A stretch of DNA of 64,000 nucleotides from Igneacidithiobacillus copahuensis (GTDB lineage Bacteria; Pseudomonadota; Gammaproteobacteria; Acidithiobacillales; Acidithiobacillaceae): NCBI RefSeq assembly GCF_018854015.1, contig NZ_JAAXYO010000090.1, positions 26,131 through 90,130 on the forward strand, read 5' to 3'. The notes below the pieces were generated by a model. It did no database searches. It had not been told where the DNA came from and worked only from the letters and a program-made list of their open reading frames with translations. Every line of letters starts with the position of its first letter. Positions within the stretch are counted from its first letter, which is position 1. A program made the translations under genes and the position numbers. Positions 1 through 7,687 of this stretch are shown piece by piece.

Positions 1-56
1 AGCCCAGCATCCGCGAGGTTATCCTCTTTCCCCATTTGCGGCCCGAGCAGGCATGA
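1..56 (+). CDS. lysS: Lysyl-tRNA synthetase, C-terminal end (partial)
   Basis: Reading from base 3, the window opens in the last codons of a gene whose protein ends PSIREVILFPHLRPEQA and stops at TGA 54-56. This closely matches the conserved C-terminus of class II lysyl-tRNA synthetases (IRDVILFP..RP in the E. coli enzyme), which charge tRNA-Lys in the cytoplasm. Only 17 residues are present, so the call rests on that motif. The stop overlaps the start of the next gene by 4 bases (ATGA), so the two are probably cotranscribed and translationally coupled. Confidence 0.75.
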   Translation, partial: PSIREVILFPHLRPEQA

Positions 57-1297
57 GCCCTTTCGAACTCTGGGTGGGCCTGCGCTACACCCGCGCCAAA
101 CGGCGCAACCATTTCATTTCCTTCATTACCGGTACGGCCATTCTGGGCATGGTGATCGGGGTAGCCGCCCTGATCACCGTGATGGCAGTGATGAACGGCT
201 TTGATCATACCCTGCGTAGCCGCATCCTGGCCGTCACCTCGGACGTCATCGTGCAGGGCAACGGGGTGCCAGTGCTTGACTGGCGCGAGTCGGAAAAAAA
301 TCTCTCGCAAGTACAAGGGGTGACCGGAGTGGCGCCCTACGTCCAGGCCCAGGCCATGCTCTCCCACGACGGGCTGGTGAGTGGGGCCTTAGTGGAGGGT
401 ATCGATCCGCAGCTGGAAGGACGGGTGAACCGTTTGGCGCAAGATATGCAGGCGGGAAGCCTCGATGCCTTGCAGAAACAGCCCTGGGGGATCGTCTTGG
501 GCAGTGCCCTGGCCCGCCAACTGGGCGCGACCATCGGTAGCAAGGTGACCCTGATTTCGCCCAAGGGGGGCGTTACGCCCCTGGGGGTGACGCCGACCCT
601 GCGCCAGTTCACCGTCGTTGGGCTCTTCTCTGTGGGCATCTACGCCTACGACAGCGGTATGGCTTACATCAGCCTCCCTGACGCCCAGGCGCTCTACAAC
701 CTGGGCTCCGGGGTGACCGGCCTGCGCCTGCAATTGCAGAATCCCTTTGCTGCCCCCGTCTTTGCGGCGCGTTTGCAAAAGATCCTGGGGCCCGCTTTTT
801 ACGTGCAGGACTGGACCCAGACCCACGAGAACTTCTTCAAGGCCCTGGCCATGGAAAAGCTGGTGATGTTCGTTATCCTGTCGCTGATCATTGCCGTGGC
901 GGCCTTCAATATCGTTGCTACCCTGGTGATGGTGGTGACCGATAAAGAACCGGATATCGCCATTCTGCGCACCCTGGGCGCGCGGCCACGCAGCATCATG
1001 CTGATCTTCATGGTGCAGGGGGTAATCATCGGCCTCTTTGGCACGGCCCTCGGGGTGCTCGGTGGCGTGTTGCTGGCGCTGAACATCCCGACCATCGTGC
1101 CCTTCATCGAGCAGCTCTTCCACGTGCAGTTTCTCTCGCCCGAGGTCTATTCCATCAGTCAGTTGCCTTCCCGCCTGGAGCCGGCAGACGTGGTGCATGT
1201 GGCCATCGCCGCGCTGCTGATGAGCTGGCTGGCGACCCTGTATCCGTCCTGGCGCGCCTCCCGCGTCGATCCGGCAGAGGCGTTGCGCTATGAGTGA
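53..1297 (+). CDS. lolC: Lipoprotein-releasing ABC transporter permease (LolC/LolE family)
   Basis: Inner-membrane subunit of the Lol system, which extracts outer-membrane lipoproteins from the inner membrane and hands them to LolA. The 414-residue protein has the family layout: an N-terminal membrane segment (about residues 24-46), a large periplasmic MacB-type domain, then three C-terminal membrane segments (FtsX domain, about 270-400), ending in the usual SRVDPAEALRYE. The ATG sits in the lysS stop, and the end overlaps lolD by 8 bases, so this is a LolC/E-LolD operon. Only one permease gene is present here, as in organisms whose single permease does the work of both LolC and LolE; a second could lie elsewhere in the genome. 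Confidence 0.93.
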   Translation: MSPFELWVGLRYTRAKRRNHFISFITGTAILGMVIGVAALITVMAVMNGFDHTLRSRILAVTSDVIVQGNGVPVLDWRESEKNLSQVQGVTGVAPYVQAQAMLSHDGLVSGALVEGIDPQLEGRVNRLAQDMQAGSLDALQKQPWGIVLGSALARQLGATIGSKVTLISPKGGVTPLGVTPTLRQFTVVGLFSVGIYAYDSGMAYISLPDAQALYNLGSGVTGLRLQLQNPFAAPVFAARLQKILGPAFYVQDWTQTHENFFKALAMEKLVMFVILSLIIAVAAFNIVATLVMVVTDKEPDIAILRTLGARPRSIMLIFMVQGVIIGLFGTALGVLGGVLLALNIPTIVPFIEQLFHVQFLSPEVYSISQLPSRLEPADVVHVAIAALLMSWLATLYPSWRASRVDPAEALRYE

Positions 1298-1979
1298 TCT
1301 CGTCTTGCAGGTGGAACACCTGCGTCATGGCTACAGCTTCGGCGCGGGACGCTTGGAGGTGCTGCGCGACGTCAATCTGGAGCTGCGCCGCGGCGAACGT
1401 CTGGGCATCGTCGGCGCCTCGGGACAGGGCAAAAGTACGCTGATGCATCTGATGGGCGGCCTGGAACGCCCCAGTGATGGCATTGTGCGGGTGTTGGGGC
1501 AGGATCTCTACCGCCTGGGGGAGGCGGAGCGCAGTCGCCTGCGCAATCGGAGCATCGGTTTCGTCTATCAGCTGCATCGCCTGTTGCCGGAGTTTACTGC
1601 CCTGGAGAATGTGCTACTGCCCTTGCTTATCCGCCGAGAGAAGCGGGCCGCAGGCGAGCCCTGGGCCAAGGAACTGCTTGATCGGGTGGGATTGGGGCAA
1701 CGCTATCAGCACAAGCCGGGGATGCTCTCCGGTGGTGAACGCCAACGCGTGGCCCTGGCCCGTGCCCTGGTGACCCGCCCAGCCTTGCTCCTTGCCGACG
1801 AACCCACGGGGAATCTCGACCGCAGCGCTGCCGAGGCGGTGCACGCGCTGATGCTCGATCTCAATGCTGAGCTGGGAACGGCTATGGTAGTAGTCACCCA
1901 TGAGCCCGCCCTGGCGGAACGTATGGCGCGCGTGCTGCACTTGCGCGATGGTACTCTACAGGACAGCGCTGCTCTCTAG
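1290..1979 (+). CDS. lolD: Lipoprotein-releasing system ATP-binding protein LolD
   Basis: Cytoplasmic ATPase that powers the Lol permease. All ABC motifs are visible: Walker A GASGQGKST (42-50), Q-loop Gln94 in FVYQLHRLLPEF, signature LSGGERQR (146-153), Walker B ALLLADEP (165-172) followed by TGNLD, and a switch histidine near 204 in VVVTHE. The Q-loop with HRLLPEFTALENV is typical of the LolD/MacB branch. Length (229 aa) matches the family. It overlaps the permease gene by 8 bases, which supports one functional unit, and its stop overlaps that of the convergent DUF2062 gene by 4 bases. Confidence 0.95.
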   Translation: MSDLVLQVEHLRHGYSFGAGRLEVLRDVNLELRRGERLGIVGASGQGKSTLMHLMGGLERPSDGIVRVLGQDLYRLGEAERSRLRNRSIGFVYQLHRLLPEFTALENVLLPLLIRREKRAAGEPWAKELLDRVGLGQRYQHKPGMLSGGERQRVALARALVTRPALLLADEPTGNLDRSAAEAVHALMLDLNAELGTAMVVVTHEPALAERMARVLHLRDGTLQDSAAL

Positions 1980-2548
1980 TTGCGGTTTTGCCGGCGACGA
2001 AACAGGCGCCAGTTGACCCATCCGCGCCAGCCAAGCAGGATGCCGACGTAAACGATGGCAGCGAGAGTGGCACCAAAGGGAATGCTGCCGATCCAGGTGA
2101 CCCAGTAGGCATGCCACAGACGGTCTCCCATGGACAGCAATCCCATGTTGCCATGCACCAGGCGCTGGATGTCGGCATAATGGATGGTGATGGCCGGGGC
2201 CAGGTGCACCTGCTGCAGAAGCCAGTAGCCGAGCTGGTAGGAAGCGTAGAATACCTCGACGATGGTGAGCGGGCCGGTGACGATGAAGGGCAGGAGCATC
2301 GCCAGGGGCACATTGACGTCGATGCGCCGCCAGCGGTGCAAGACCAGACACAGAATGAGAATCGTGAGCTCGTGCCCAAAATAGGGAAGGGTGCCGATAA
2401 AGGTACCCAACGCGCCCGCTCTCGCCAGATTACTGCGCTTCAGTTGCCAGTAGGCACTGTGAGTCAGATAGTGCGTAAAACGCCCCAGAGGGCGTTTGCG
2501 GAGGATTTCCTCACGGCTCGGGAGGCGAAGAAATGCGGGCAGGCGCAA
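1976..2548 (-). CDS. DUF2062 domain inner-membrane protein
   Basis: A 190-residue protein with the DUF2062 pattern: a basic N-terminus, an LARAGALGTFIGTLPYFGHE-like segment and three or four hydrophobic stretches (about 45-70, 78-100, 105-120 and 155-178). Members are inner-membrane proteins of unknown function. It is the only minus-strand gene between lolD and exbB. Its end overlaps lolD tail to tail (4 bases) and its start overlaps the comEC start head to head (about 16 bases), so the promoters of comEC and this gene must lie inside each other's 5' ends, or comEC starts later. Confidence 0.8.
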   Translation of the reverse strand: MRLPAFLRLPSREEILRKRPLGRFTHYLTHSAYWQLKRSNLARAGALGTFIGTLPYFGHELTILILCLVLHRWRRIDVNVPLAMLLPFIVTGPLTIVEVFYASYQLGYWLLQQVHLAPAITIHYADIQRLVHGNMGLLSMGDRLWHAYWVTWIGSIPFGATLAAIVYVGILLGWRGWVNWRLFRRRQNRN

Positions 2549-4722
2549 AGGGAATCCTGTCGGGACAAAGAGGGCTTAGTCTAGCGAGTCTCGCGCGCTG
2601 GTCCAAATCCTGGCCAGGGCTGCTCGCCGTGTCGCTGGCGTTGCTGGTCGGGGTGATTCTCTTTCAGAGCTTTACCGTTCTGCCAGCACAACTACCAGTC
2701 GGCCTGGCGCTACTGCTTTTTCTCCTCTTGGGCTGGCGCTGGCATCAGGCGCTGTTGCCCGCAGCCGTCGCCTTGGCCTTTCTGATTGCTGGACTACAGG
2801 CGCGGCACTTGCTCGAAAGAGTCCTTCCCGCCGGACAATCGCTGACTATTACCGGGCGAATTGCGGATATCCCGCAGGAGCAGCGCGGTCAGTGGCGTCT
2901 GCATCTGGTGCCGGAGCGTAGCGAGCCGGCGGCGCTGATGGCGCGTATACCTTCTCTCATCGAGCTGCACGGAGCCCTACCCGAAGCCCCGGTCACCGGC
3001 CAACGCTGGCGCCTGGAAATCCGATCGGAATCGCTGCAGACCCTGCGCCACAGCGCCTTTGTCGATCTGCCACGACAGCGTTTCTGGCAGGGTTTGCTGG
3101 GTGCGGGCAAGATTGTCTCCGCCACGCCCCTGCCAGCCTCTTCCTGGCATCCTCTGGACCTGCTCGCACAATGGCGCAGCCGCGTGGCCCAGGCCAGTAA
3201 CGCCGCCCTGCCGCGGGTTTGGGCGGGCTACGTGCAGGCCCTGACGGTGGGTATCGGCAACCAGCTTCCCCCAAGCGTTTGGCAGATCTACCGGGATACC
3301 GGTACCGCTCACCTGTTGGTGATTTCCGGTTCCCATGTGGCCGTCATCACCGGCTTTTTTCTCTGGCTCTGGCGCTCCCTCTGGCGCCGTGTTCCGGCCC
3401 TCGTCCGCCGTTGGCCAGCGCAGCAGGCGGCGCTCCTGGCGGCCATCCCGGTAGCCTGGACCTATGCTTACTTGGCGGGCATGCAAAGTCCGGGGGAGCG
3501 CGCTGCCTGGATGATTACCGCCGCCAGCGTGGCAGCTTTGCTGGGCCGCCGCCATGCGGCGTGGTCCGGCCTTGCCTTCAGCGCGGCGATGATGGCCGTG
3601 CTCGATCCGGGGCAGGTCATCGATCTGGGCTACTGGCTGTCGATCCTGGCGGTGGCGGTGCTGATCAGTCTGGGCATGGAGGAAGGCCAGTGGCGCCAGG
3701 CCCTGGCGGCGCAGTGGCGAGTCTCGATCCTGCTGCTGCCGCTGCTTGCCTTTCTCTTTGGCAGCATCTCGCTGATCTCGCCGCTGGCCAATCTGCTGGT
3801 GATACCGCTGATCGAGCTACTCGCCGTGCCCTTGGCCTTGCTCGGCGCAGCCTTCTCGCTGCTGGACTGGGAATTGGGTTACCGCCTGCTCTTTCGCCTC
3901 GTAGCCCTGGAAATGCAGGCCGTAACCGCCTTGCTCGACTGGCTGCGCCATTGGCCCTGGGCCCTGCTGACGGTGACGCCGGGGCGCTTCTGGGCGGCAC
4001 TCGCCAGCGCCATACTCTTTGCGTTGCTCCTGCTGCCGCGCTATTGGCCGGGACGGAATCTGGCCTATCTCGGTTTTGTACCCCTCCTGGCGCCGGGGCC
4101 GGTGCCGGATGGCTTCCGCCTGGAAGAGCTGCCAGTGGGCAAGGGAATGGCGTTGTTCTGGCACTCCGGCCGGGAGACGGGACTCTACACCGCCAACCTC
4201 TGGCATCGCCCGGATCAGCGAGCCCTGACACCACTGCTCGCAGCGCAGTTGCAGAAATCTGGACAGAGTCGTCTGCGCGTTTGGGTGCTTGGTGATCTGA
4301 GCCTGCCGCAGCCCTTGCCGGCTGCTACAGAGAGCCTGATTCCGCTTGGCAATCGCCTGGGGGCCGCCGATCGACCCCTAGGTGCGTGTGCCGAAGGTGT
4401 CATCCCCGGTGGCCGAGTCCTGCACTTCGCCCCAGTGCAGCCTTGCGTGCTCAGCCTCGATGCCGGGCGGGTATTGATTTTGGGGGATATGGACGAGGCA
4501 ACGGAAAAACGTTTTTTTGCCGCGCATTTCGCCATTGCCCCCAAGCTGATTTTTGCACCCTATACCTGGGATGTCTGGCAACGCCATGCCCTGCTGCACC
4601 AGTACCCCTATGCCAGTATCCGCTATCTTGGCGAAGACCCCGGGCCGCCCTGGCATTGGCAAGGCGGCAGCTTGCATCTGCCACAGGCCGCGCGTCCCCG
4701 TCCGTACTGGGAGTTGGCGTGA
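2533..4722 (+). CDS. comEC: ComEC/Rec2 family DNA-uptake channel protein
   Basis: Polytopic inner-membrane protein expected to pass single-stranded DNA into the cytoplasm during transformation. N-terminal membrane helices and an OB-like DUF4131 region (about 15-200) are followed by the Competence domain, with its hallmark ISGSHVAVITGF motif at 264-275 and many membrane segments up to about 510. The last 210 residues correspond to the metallo-beta-lactamase domain but show no HxHxDH metal motif. 'LPVGKGMALFWHSGRETGLY' lines up with the usual DVGQGDA entry strand, so the fold is probably present but not a working hydrolase. The assigned ATG lies inside the divergent DUF2062 gene; a later start is possible. 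Confidence 0.9.
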   Translation: MRAGAKGILSGQRGLSLASLARWSKSWPGLLAVSLALLVGVILFQSFTVLPAQLPVGLALLLFLLLGWRWHQALLPAAVALAFLIAGLQARHLLERVLPAGQSLTITGRIADIPQEQRGQWRLHLVPERSEPAALMARIPSLIELHGALPEAPVTGQRWRLEIRSESLQTLRHSAFVDLPRQRFWQGLLGAGKIVSATPLPASSWHPLDLLAQWRSRVAQASNAALPRVWAGYVQALTVGIGNQLPPSVWQIYRDTGTAHLLVISGSHVAVITGFFLWLWRSLWRRVPALVRRWPAQQAALLAAIPVAWTYAYLAGMQSPGERAAWMITAASVAALLGRRHAAWSGLAFSAAMMAVLDPGQVIDLGYWLSILAVAVLISLGMEEGQWRQALAAQWRVSILLLPLLAFLFGSISLISPLANLLVIPLIELLAVPLALLGAAFSLLDWELGYRLLFRLVALEMQAVTALLDWLRHWPWALLTVTPGRFWAALASAILFALLLLPRYWPGRNLAYLGFVPLLAPGPVPDGFRLEELPVGKGMALFWHSGRETGLYTANLWHRPDQRALTPLLAAQLQKSGQSRLRVWVLGDLSLPQPLPAATESLIPLGNRLGAADRPLGACAEGVIPGGRVLHFAPVQPCVLSLDAGRVLILGDMDEATEKRFFAAHFAIAPKLIFAPYTWDVWQRHALLHQYPYASIRYLGEDPGPPWHWQGGSLHLPQAARPRPYWELA

Positions 4723-4778
4723 TCCCCGCTCTTGCTCACCAGGCGTAACAGAAAGGTTCTCGGCAAATCTGGTGCTTA

Positions 4779-4787
4779 TGCTATAGT
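4779..4787 (+). promoter_or_regulatory. Extended -10 promoter candidate for the exbB operon
   Basis: TGcTATAGT is a TGn extended -10 element 34 bases before the GTG start of exbB, in the short gap after comEC. The -35 side (around 4758-4764) is poor, which is acceptable with an extended -10. A GGCGGGAG ribosome-binding site lies at 4807-4814. Confidence 0.45.
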
Positions 4788-4820
4788 CGCTCCCCGTAAG
4801 TTATCTGGCGGGAGTGTTGC

Positions 4821-5438
4821 GTGCGAGATCTCGTAGAGTTGTTCAGCCTGGGCGGTTTTGTGCTGCCCATCCTCATTTTGGCCGCGATTCTGGCCCTGGC
4901 TATCGTCGGTAATCGCTTTTGGGTGCTGCGGCGGGCGCGGGTTGTGCCGCAGGGTCTGGTCGAGCGGGTTGCCGACATGGTGGAAGCGGGGAAACTGCCG
5001 CAAGTCGTCAAGCAGCTCTATGAAAACGACACGCCCCTGGCACGTATTCTTCTGGTTGCCCTGCAGCAGGTGGGGCAGCCACGAGACGCCATCAAAGAGG
5101 CCGTCGAGGACGCCGGGCGCCACGAAATGGCGCATCTCGATCGCTACCTGAACTTCCTGGGCAGTATTGCCGGTGTCGCGCCGCTGCTCGGCCTGCTCGG
5201 TACCGTCTTTGGCATCATGCATGCCTTTGCTGCCATTGGTGCGGTGGGTATGGGCGATCCCAAGGCCCTGGCGGGCGGCATTGCCGAGGCGTTGATCACC
5301 ACTGCGGCGGGCCTGATCGTCGCCATCCCCAGTCTGCTCTTTTATCGCTATTTCCGCGGGCGTGTGGAGGTACTGGTGCTGGCTACCGAGAAGGATGTCT
5401 TGAAACTGGTCAACTTGCTGGCAGGCGGAAAATCATGA
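4821..5438 (+). CDS. exbB: MotA/TolQ/ExbB proton channel family protein
   Basis: Inner-membrane proton-channel subunit that, with ExbD, turns the proton-motive force into work on TonB- or Tol-type partners. The 205-residue protein has the three-helix plan: residues 10-32, about 112-135 (IAGVAPLLGLLGTVFGIMHAF) and about 153-178 (ALITTAAGLIVAIPSLLFYR), with a cytoplasmic loop between. It starts at GTG, preceded by GGCGGGAG. It overlaps exbD by ATGA. No tonB, tolA or pal gene follows; the pair leads a lipid A gene run instead, an arrangement common in proteobacteria, so ExbB or TolQ role cannot be decided here. Confidence 0.88.
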   Translation: MRDLVELFSLGGFVLPILILAAILALAIVGNRFWVLRRARVVPQGLVERVADMVEAGKLPQVVKQLYENDTPLARILLVALQQVGQPRDAIKEAVEDAGRHEMAHLDRYLNFLGSIAGVAPLLGLLGTVFGIMHAFAAIGAVGMGDPKALAGGIAEALITTAAGLIVAIPSLLFYRYFRGRVEVLVLATEKDVLKLVNLLAGGKS

Positions 5439-5851
5439 ATTTTCGCTCGCGGGGTGGAAGGAATGAGGAGCCGGAGATCAACGTGATCTCCATGGTCGAC
5501 ATCGTCCTGGTGCTGCTGCTCTTTTTCATGGTCACCACGAGCTTTGTGCAGCACAGTCACATCTCGATGCAGTTACCCAAGGCGCAGCAAGCCGCCAAGG
5601 GCGAACCCAAAACCCCCATCACCATCGACCTGAGTGCGACGGGGCAAGTGGCCATCGACGGCCATGGCTTGCCGATGAGCGATCTGCTGGCCCGCCTCAA
5701 GGCCCTGGCCGCCGAGGATCCGGAGCGTGTCATCGTCTTGCGTGCCGACAAGGACGCCACTCAGCAGTATGTGATCGACGTTCTCGATGCGGCCCAGGCG
5801 GCGGGATTGACGCGCATCAGTTTCGCGACCCTGAGTCCGGCGGGACGCTGA
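5435..5851 (+). CDS. exbD: ExbD/TolR family biopolymer transport protein
   Basis: Partner of the preceding ExbB-like channel. The 138-residue protein has a short cytoplasmic N-terminus, one membrane helix (about 18-40) with the essential membrane aspartate Asp22 in ISMVDIVLVLLLFFMV, and a periplasmic domain of about 95 residues. Asp22 corresponds to the proton-carrying aspartate of ExbD/TolR. Its start overlaps the exbB stop by 4 bases, and the next gene begins 3 bases after its own stop. Confidence 0.9.
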   Translation: MNFRSRGGRNEEPEINVISMVDIVLVLLLFFMVTTSFVQHSHISMQLPKAQQAAKGEPKTPITIDLSATGQVAIDGHGLPMSDLLARLKALAAEDPERVIVLRADKDATQQYVIDVLDAAQAAGLTRISFATLSPAGR

Positions 5852-5854
5852 GCC

Positions 5855-6538
5855 GTGCGCCTGGCAGGGCGCTGGCAGTCCCGTGCCGCCGCGCTGGCTG
5901 CCTTGGTGCTACGAGGGGTTGCCCAGAGTTTGCGCTGGCAGGAAGAGGGCGCCGATCGCATTCGTGCATTGCGCGAATCCGGGCAGCCCATCATTCTGGC
6001 TTTCTGGCATGGGCGTCTCGCCCTGATTCCGGCGGCCTACCAGCGGATAGGCGGGCGAAGAGTGAAAATTTTGATCAGCGAGCATCGCGACGGCGAACTG
6101 ATCGCCCAGGTGATGTCGCACTGGGGCTATGAAGCTGTGCGCGGGTCCAGTCGGCGTGGCGCCTTGAAGGGGGCCAAGGGGATGCTGCGGGCGGCGCGGG
6201 AAGGCTACGATCTGGCGATCACCCCGGATGGCCCACGCGGGCCCCGCGAGCAATTGCAGGCGGGGGTGCTGGAGCTGGCGCGTTGGACCGGGCTTCCGGT
6301 TGTTCCGGTCACCTTTTCGGCGCGCTGGGGACGTCGCTTTGCGAGTTGGGATCACTTTCTCTTCCCCCTGCCCGGTAGTCGCGCCGTGGTGCTTTGGGGA
6401 GAGCCGATGTACATTGCGGCCGACGCCTCTCCGTCCGAGATGCTCGCTCTGCAACAGAAGCTGGAGGACGAGATGCGGGCCCAGCGGCAGCGGGCGGACC
6501 GCAGGATGGAGCGGGTGGAAGAAGGATGGCAGGGATGA
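5855..6538 (+). CDS. DUF374 lysophospholipid acyltransferase family protein
   Basis: The 227-residue protein carries the DUF374 set in order: AFWHGRL (about 46-52), ISEHRDGELI (about 72-81), RGSSRRGALKG (about 95-105) and TPDGPRGPR (about 124-132). The FWH and DGPRGP elements stand where HxxxxD and its partner motif lie in related acyltransferases. Homologues are predicted to acylate lipid A or a lipid precursor at the cytoplasmic face of the inner membrane; the substrate is not established. It starts at GTG and overlaps the next gene by ATGA. Its place just before a WaaA-like gene and lpxK supports a lipopolysaccharide role. Confidence 0.82.
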   Translation: MRLAGRWQSRAAALAALVLRGVAQSLRWQEEGADRIRALRESGQPIILAFWHGRLALIPAAYQRIGGRRVKILISEHRDGELIAQVMSHWGYEAVRGSSRRGALKGAKGMLRAAREGYDLAITPDGPRGPREQLQAGVLELARWTGLPVVPVTFSARWGRRFASWDHFLFPLPGSRAVVLWGEPMYIAADASPSEMLALQQKLEDEMRAQRQRADRRMERVEEGWQG

Positions 6539-7680
6539 GTTATTACGGAGCCAGTTATTGGCGTGCCCGCTGGGCGAGCTGGCAGGACGCTCGGACGGGA
6601 CGTCTGGCCCAGGCCAACGCCCGCTTGGGGGGGCTGAAGCTCCCCGGGGATCGCGGTCCCGTGTTGTGGTTACAGGGCGGCAGCGGACATGACGATCTGC
6701 GGCTGGGCGTCGAGCTCTGTCGGGCGATCAGTGACAAACGCCGCGATCTGCGCATGATCCTGACCTTCGAACGGGAAGATGCGACGCTGTTCCCGGAGAG
6801 CACGGCGGGCATCGAGCGTCTGGGCTATGGGTTTGGCCCCTGCGCCCATCCCCGTGCCCTGGCTACCACCCTAGAGCGTCTGCGTCCCCTGCGCTATCTG
6901 GGTTTGGGGCGGGTGCCCAGTCCCACCCTGGCGAGATTGCTCGGAGAGAAGAGTACCCCTGCCTTGGCGATCGCCGCCCCACCCACGGGGGCTGTCGGCC
7001 TCACTCCCTGGGAGGCCGTTTACCCACGCAGTCAGCGGCAATATCAGCAGTGGGAGTCCCTCGCCCGTGATGTTGGTTTGCAGGAGCCAGTGGATTTCCT
7101 CACGCTGGTGACGGTAGCGCAGGTGGAACCCAATTTTCGCAATCTGATCCTGGGCAGCCAGGGCGATGCCTTGTTTTGGGTGACGGGTTTACAGGCCAGA
7201 GACTGGCCTACCTGGATAGCCGCCTGGCAGAATTCCCCTCTGCGCCGGCGTGGCCTGCTTTTTCTCGAAGGTGTTGGTGCAGCAGCGAGTCTGCCAGTCT
7301 TGTCCACGTGGCGACGAGAGCCGGTGGAGGTCGGCAGTATTCTGCGGGTGGACGAAGCGCGCTGGCACCCCGCCCTGGCGGCTGCCTGTGACGCTGTGCA
7401 TCTCCTCGCTGTCGGGAATATGCAGTTATGGCAGATCTTTGCCGGTGGGCGCCCTCTCAGTCAGGGCTTGGGCCTGCAATGGGCACTGCCCAGCACCCTG
7501 ACCGTCGAGCCGCGCCAATTGGCCCAGCCCGCCGCAGTGCTGCAGCACTGGGCGTCGGTGTTGGCGGAGCCCATTGCGGCGCGGGAAGAGGCCGATGCCT
7601 ATCGGCGCTATTTCTGGCAGGAGCGTCGCGTGGCCGGGGAGCGCTTGCCGGAGTTCTTGCAGCGGGTCTTCGATTGGTAA
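6535..7680 (+). CDS. Divergent WaaA (Kdo transferase)-like GT-B protein, uncertain
   Basis: 381-residue protein between the DUF374 gene and lpxK, the usual place of waaA/kdtA. The N-terminal half has the spacing of a GT30 enzyme: VLWLQGGSGHDD (about 43-54) stands where Kdo transferases have WLHAVSVGE, then a strand ending RMILTF and a region RPLRYLGLGR corresponding to 'RP..lvl.EtE.WPn'. The conserved glutamates of these motifs are absent. The C-terminal half is also divergent. So this is either a much altered Kdo transferase or an unrelated GT-B protein. ATG 6535 overlaps the previous stop; ATG 6526 is an alternative. Confidence 0.5.
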   Translation: MSYYGASYWRARWASWQDARTGRLAQANARLGGLKLPGDRGPVLWLQGGSGHDDLRLGVELCRAISDKRRDLRMILTFEREDATLFPESTAGIERLGYGFGPCAHPRALATTLERLRPLRYLGLGRVPSPTLARLLGEKSTPALAIAAPPTGAVGLTPWEAVYPRSQRQYQQWESLARDVGLQEPVDFLTLVTVAQVEPNFRNLILGSQGDALFWVTGLQARDWPTWIAAWQNSPLRRRGLLFLEGVGAAASLPVLSTWRREPVEVGSILRVDEARWHPALAAACDAVHLLAVGNMQLWQIFAGGRPLSQGLGLQWALPSTLTVEPRQLAQPAAVLQHWASVLAEPIAAREEADAYRRYFWQERRVAGERLPEFLQRVFDW

Positions 7681-7687
7681 GCCCGGT

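Noticed and set aside
389..1198. 269-codon open frame antisense to lolC
   Set aside because: It mirrors a clear LolC/E coding sequence, gives a low-complexity His/Gln/Gly-rich product and has no domain; a by-product of high third-position GC.
3219..4295. 358-codon frame in an alternative frame of comEC
   Set aside because: Arg/Gly/Ala-rich product with no domain, inside the well-supported ComEC gene.
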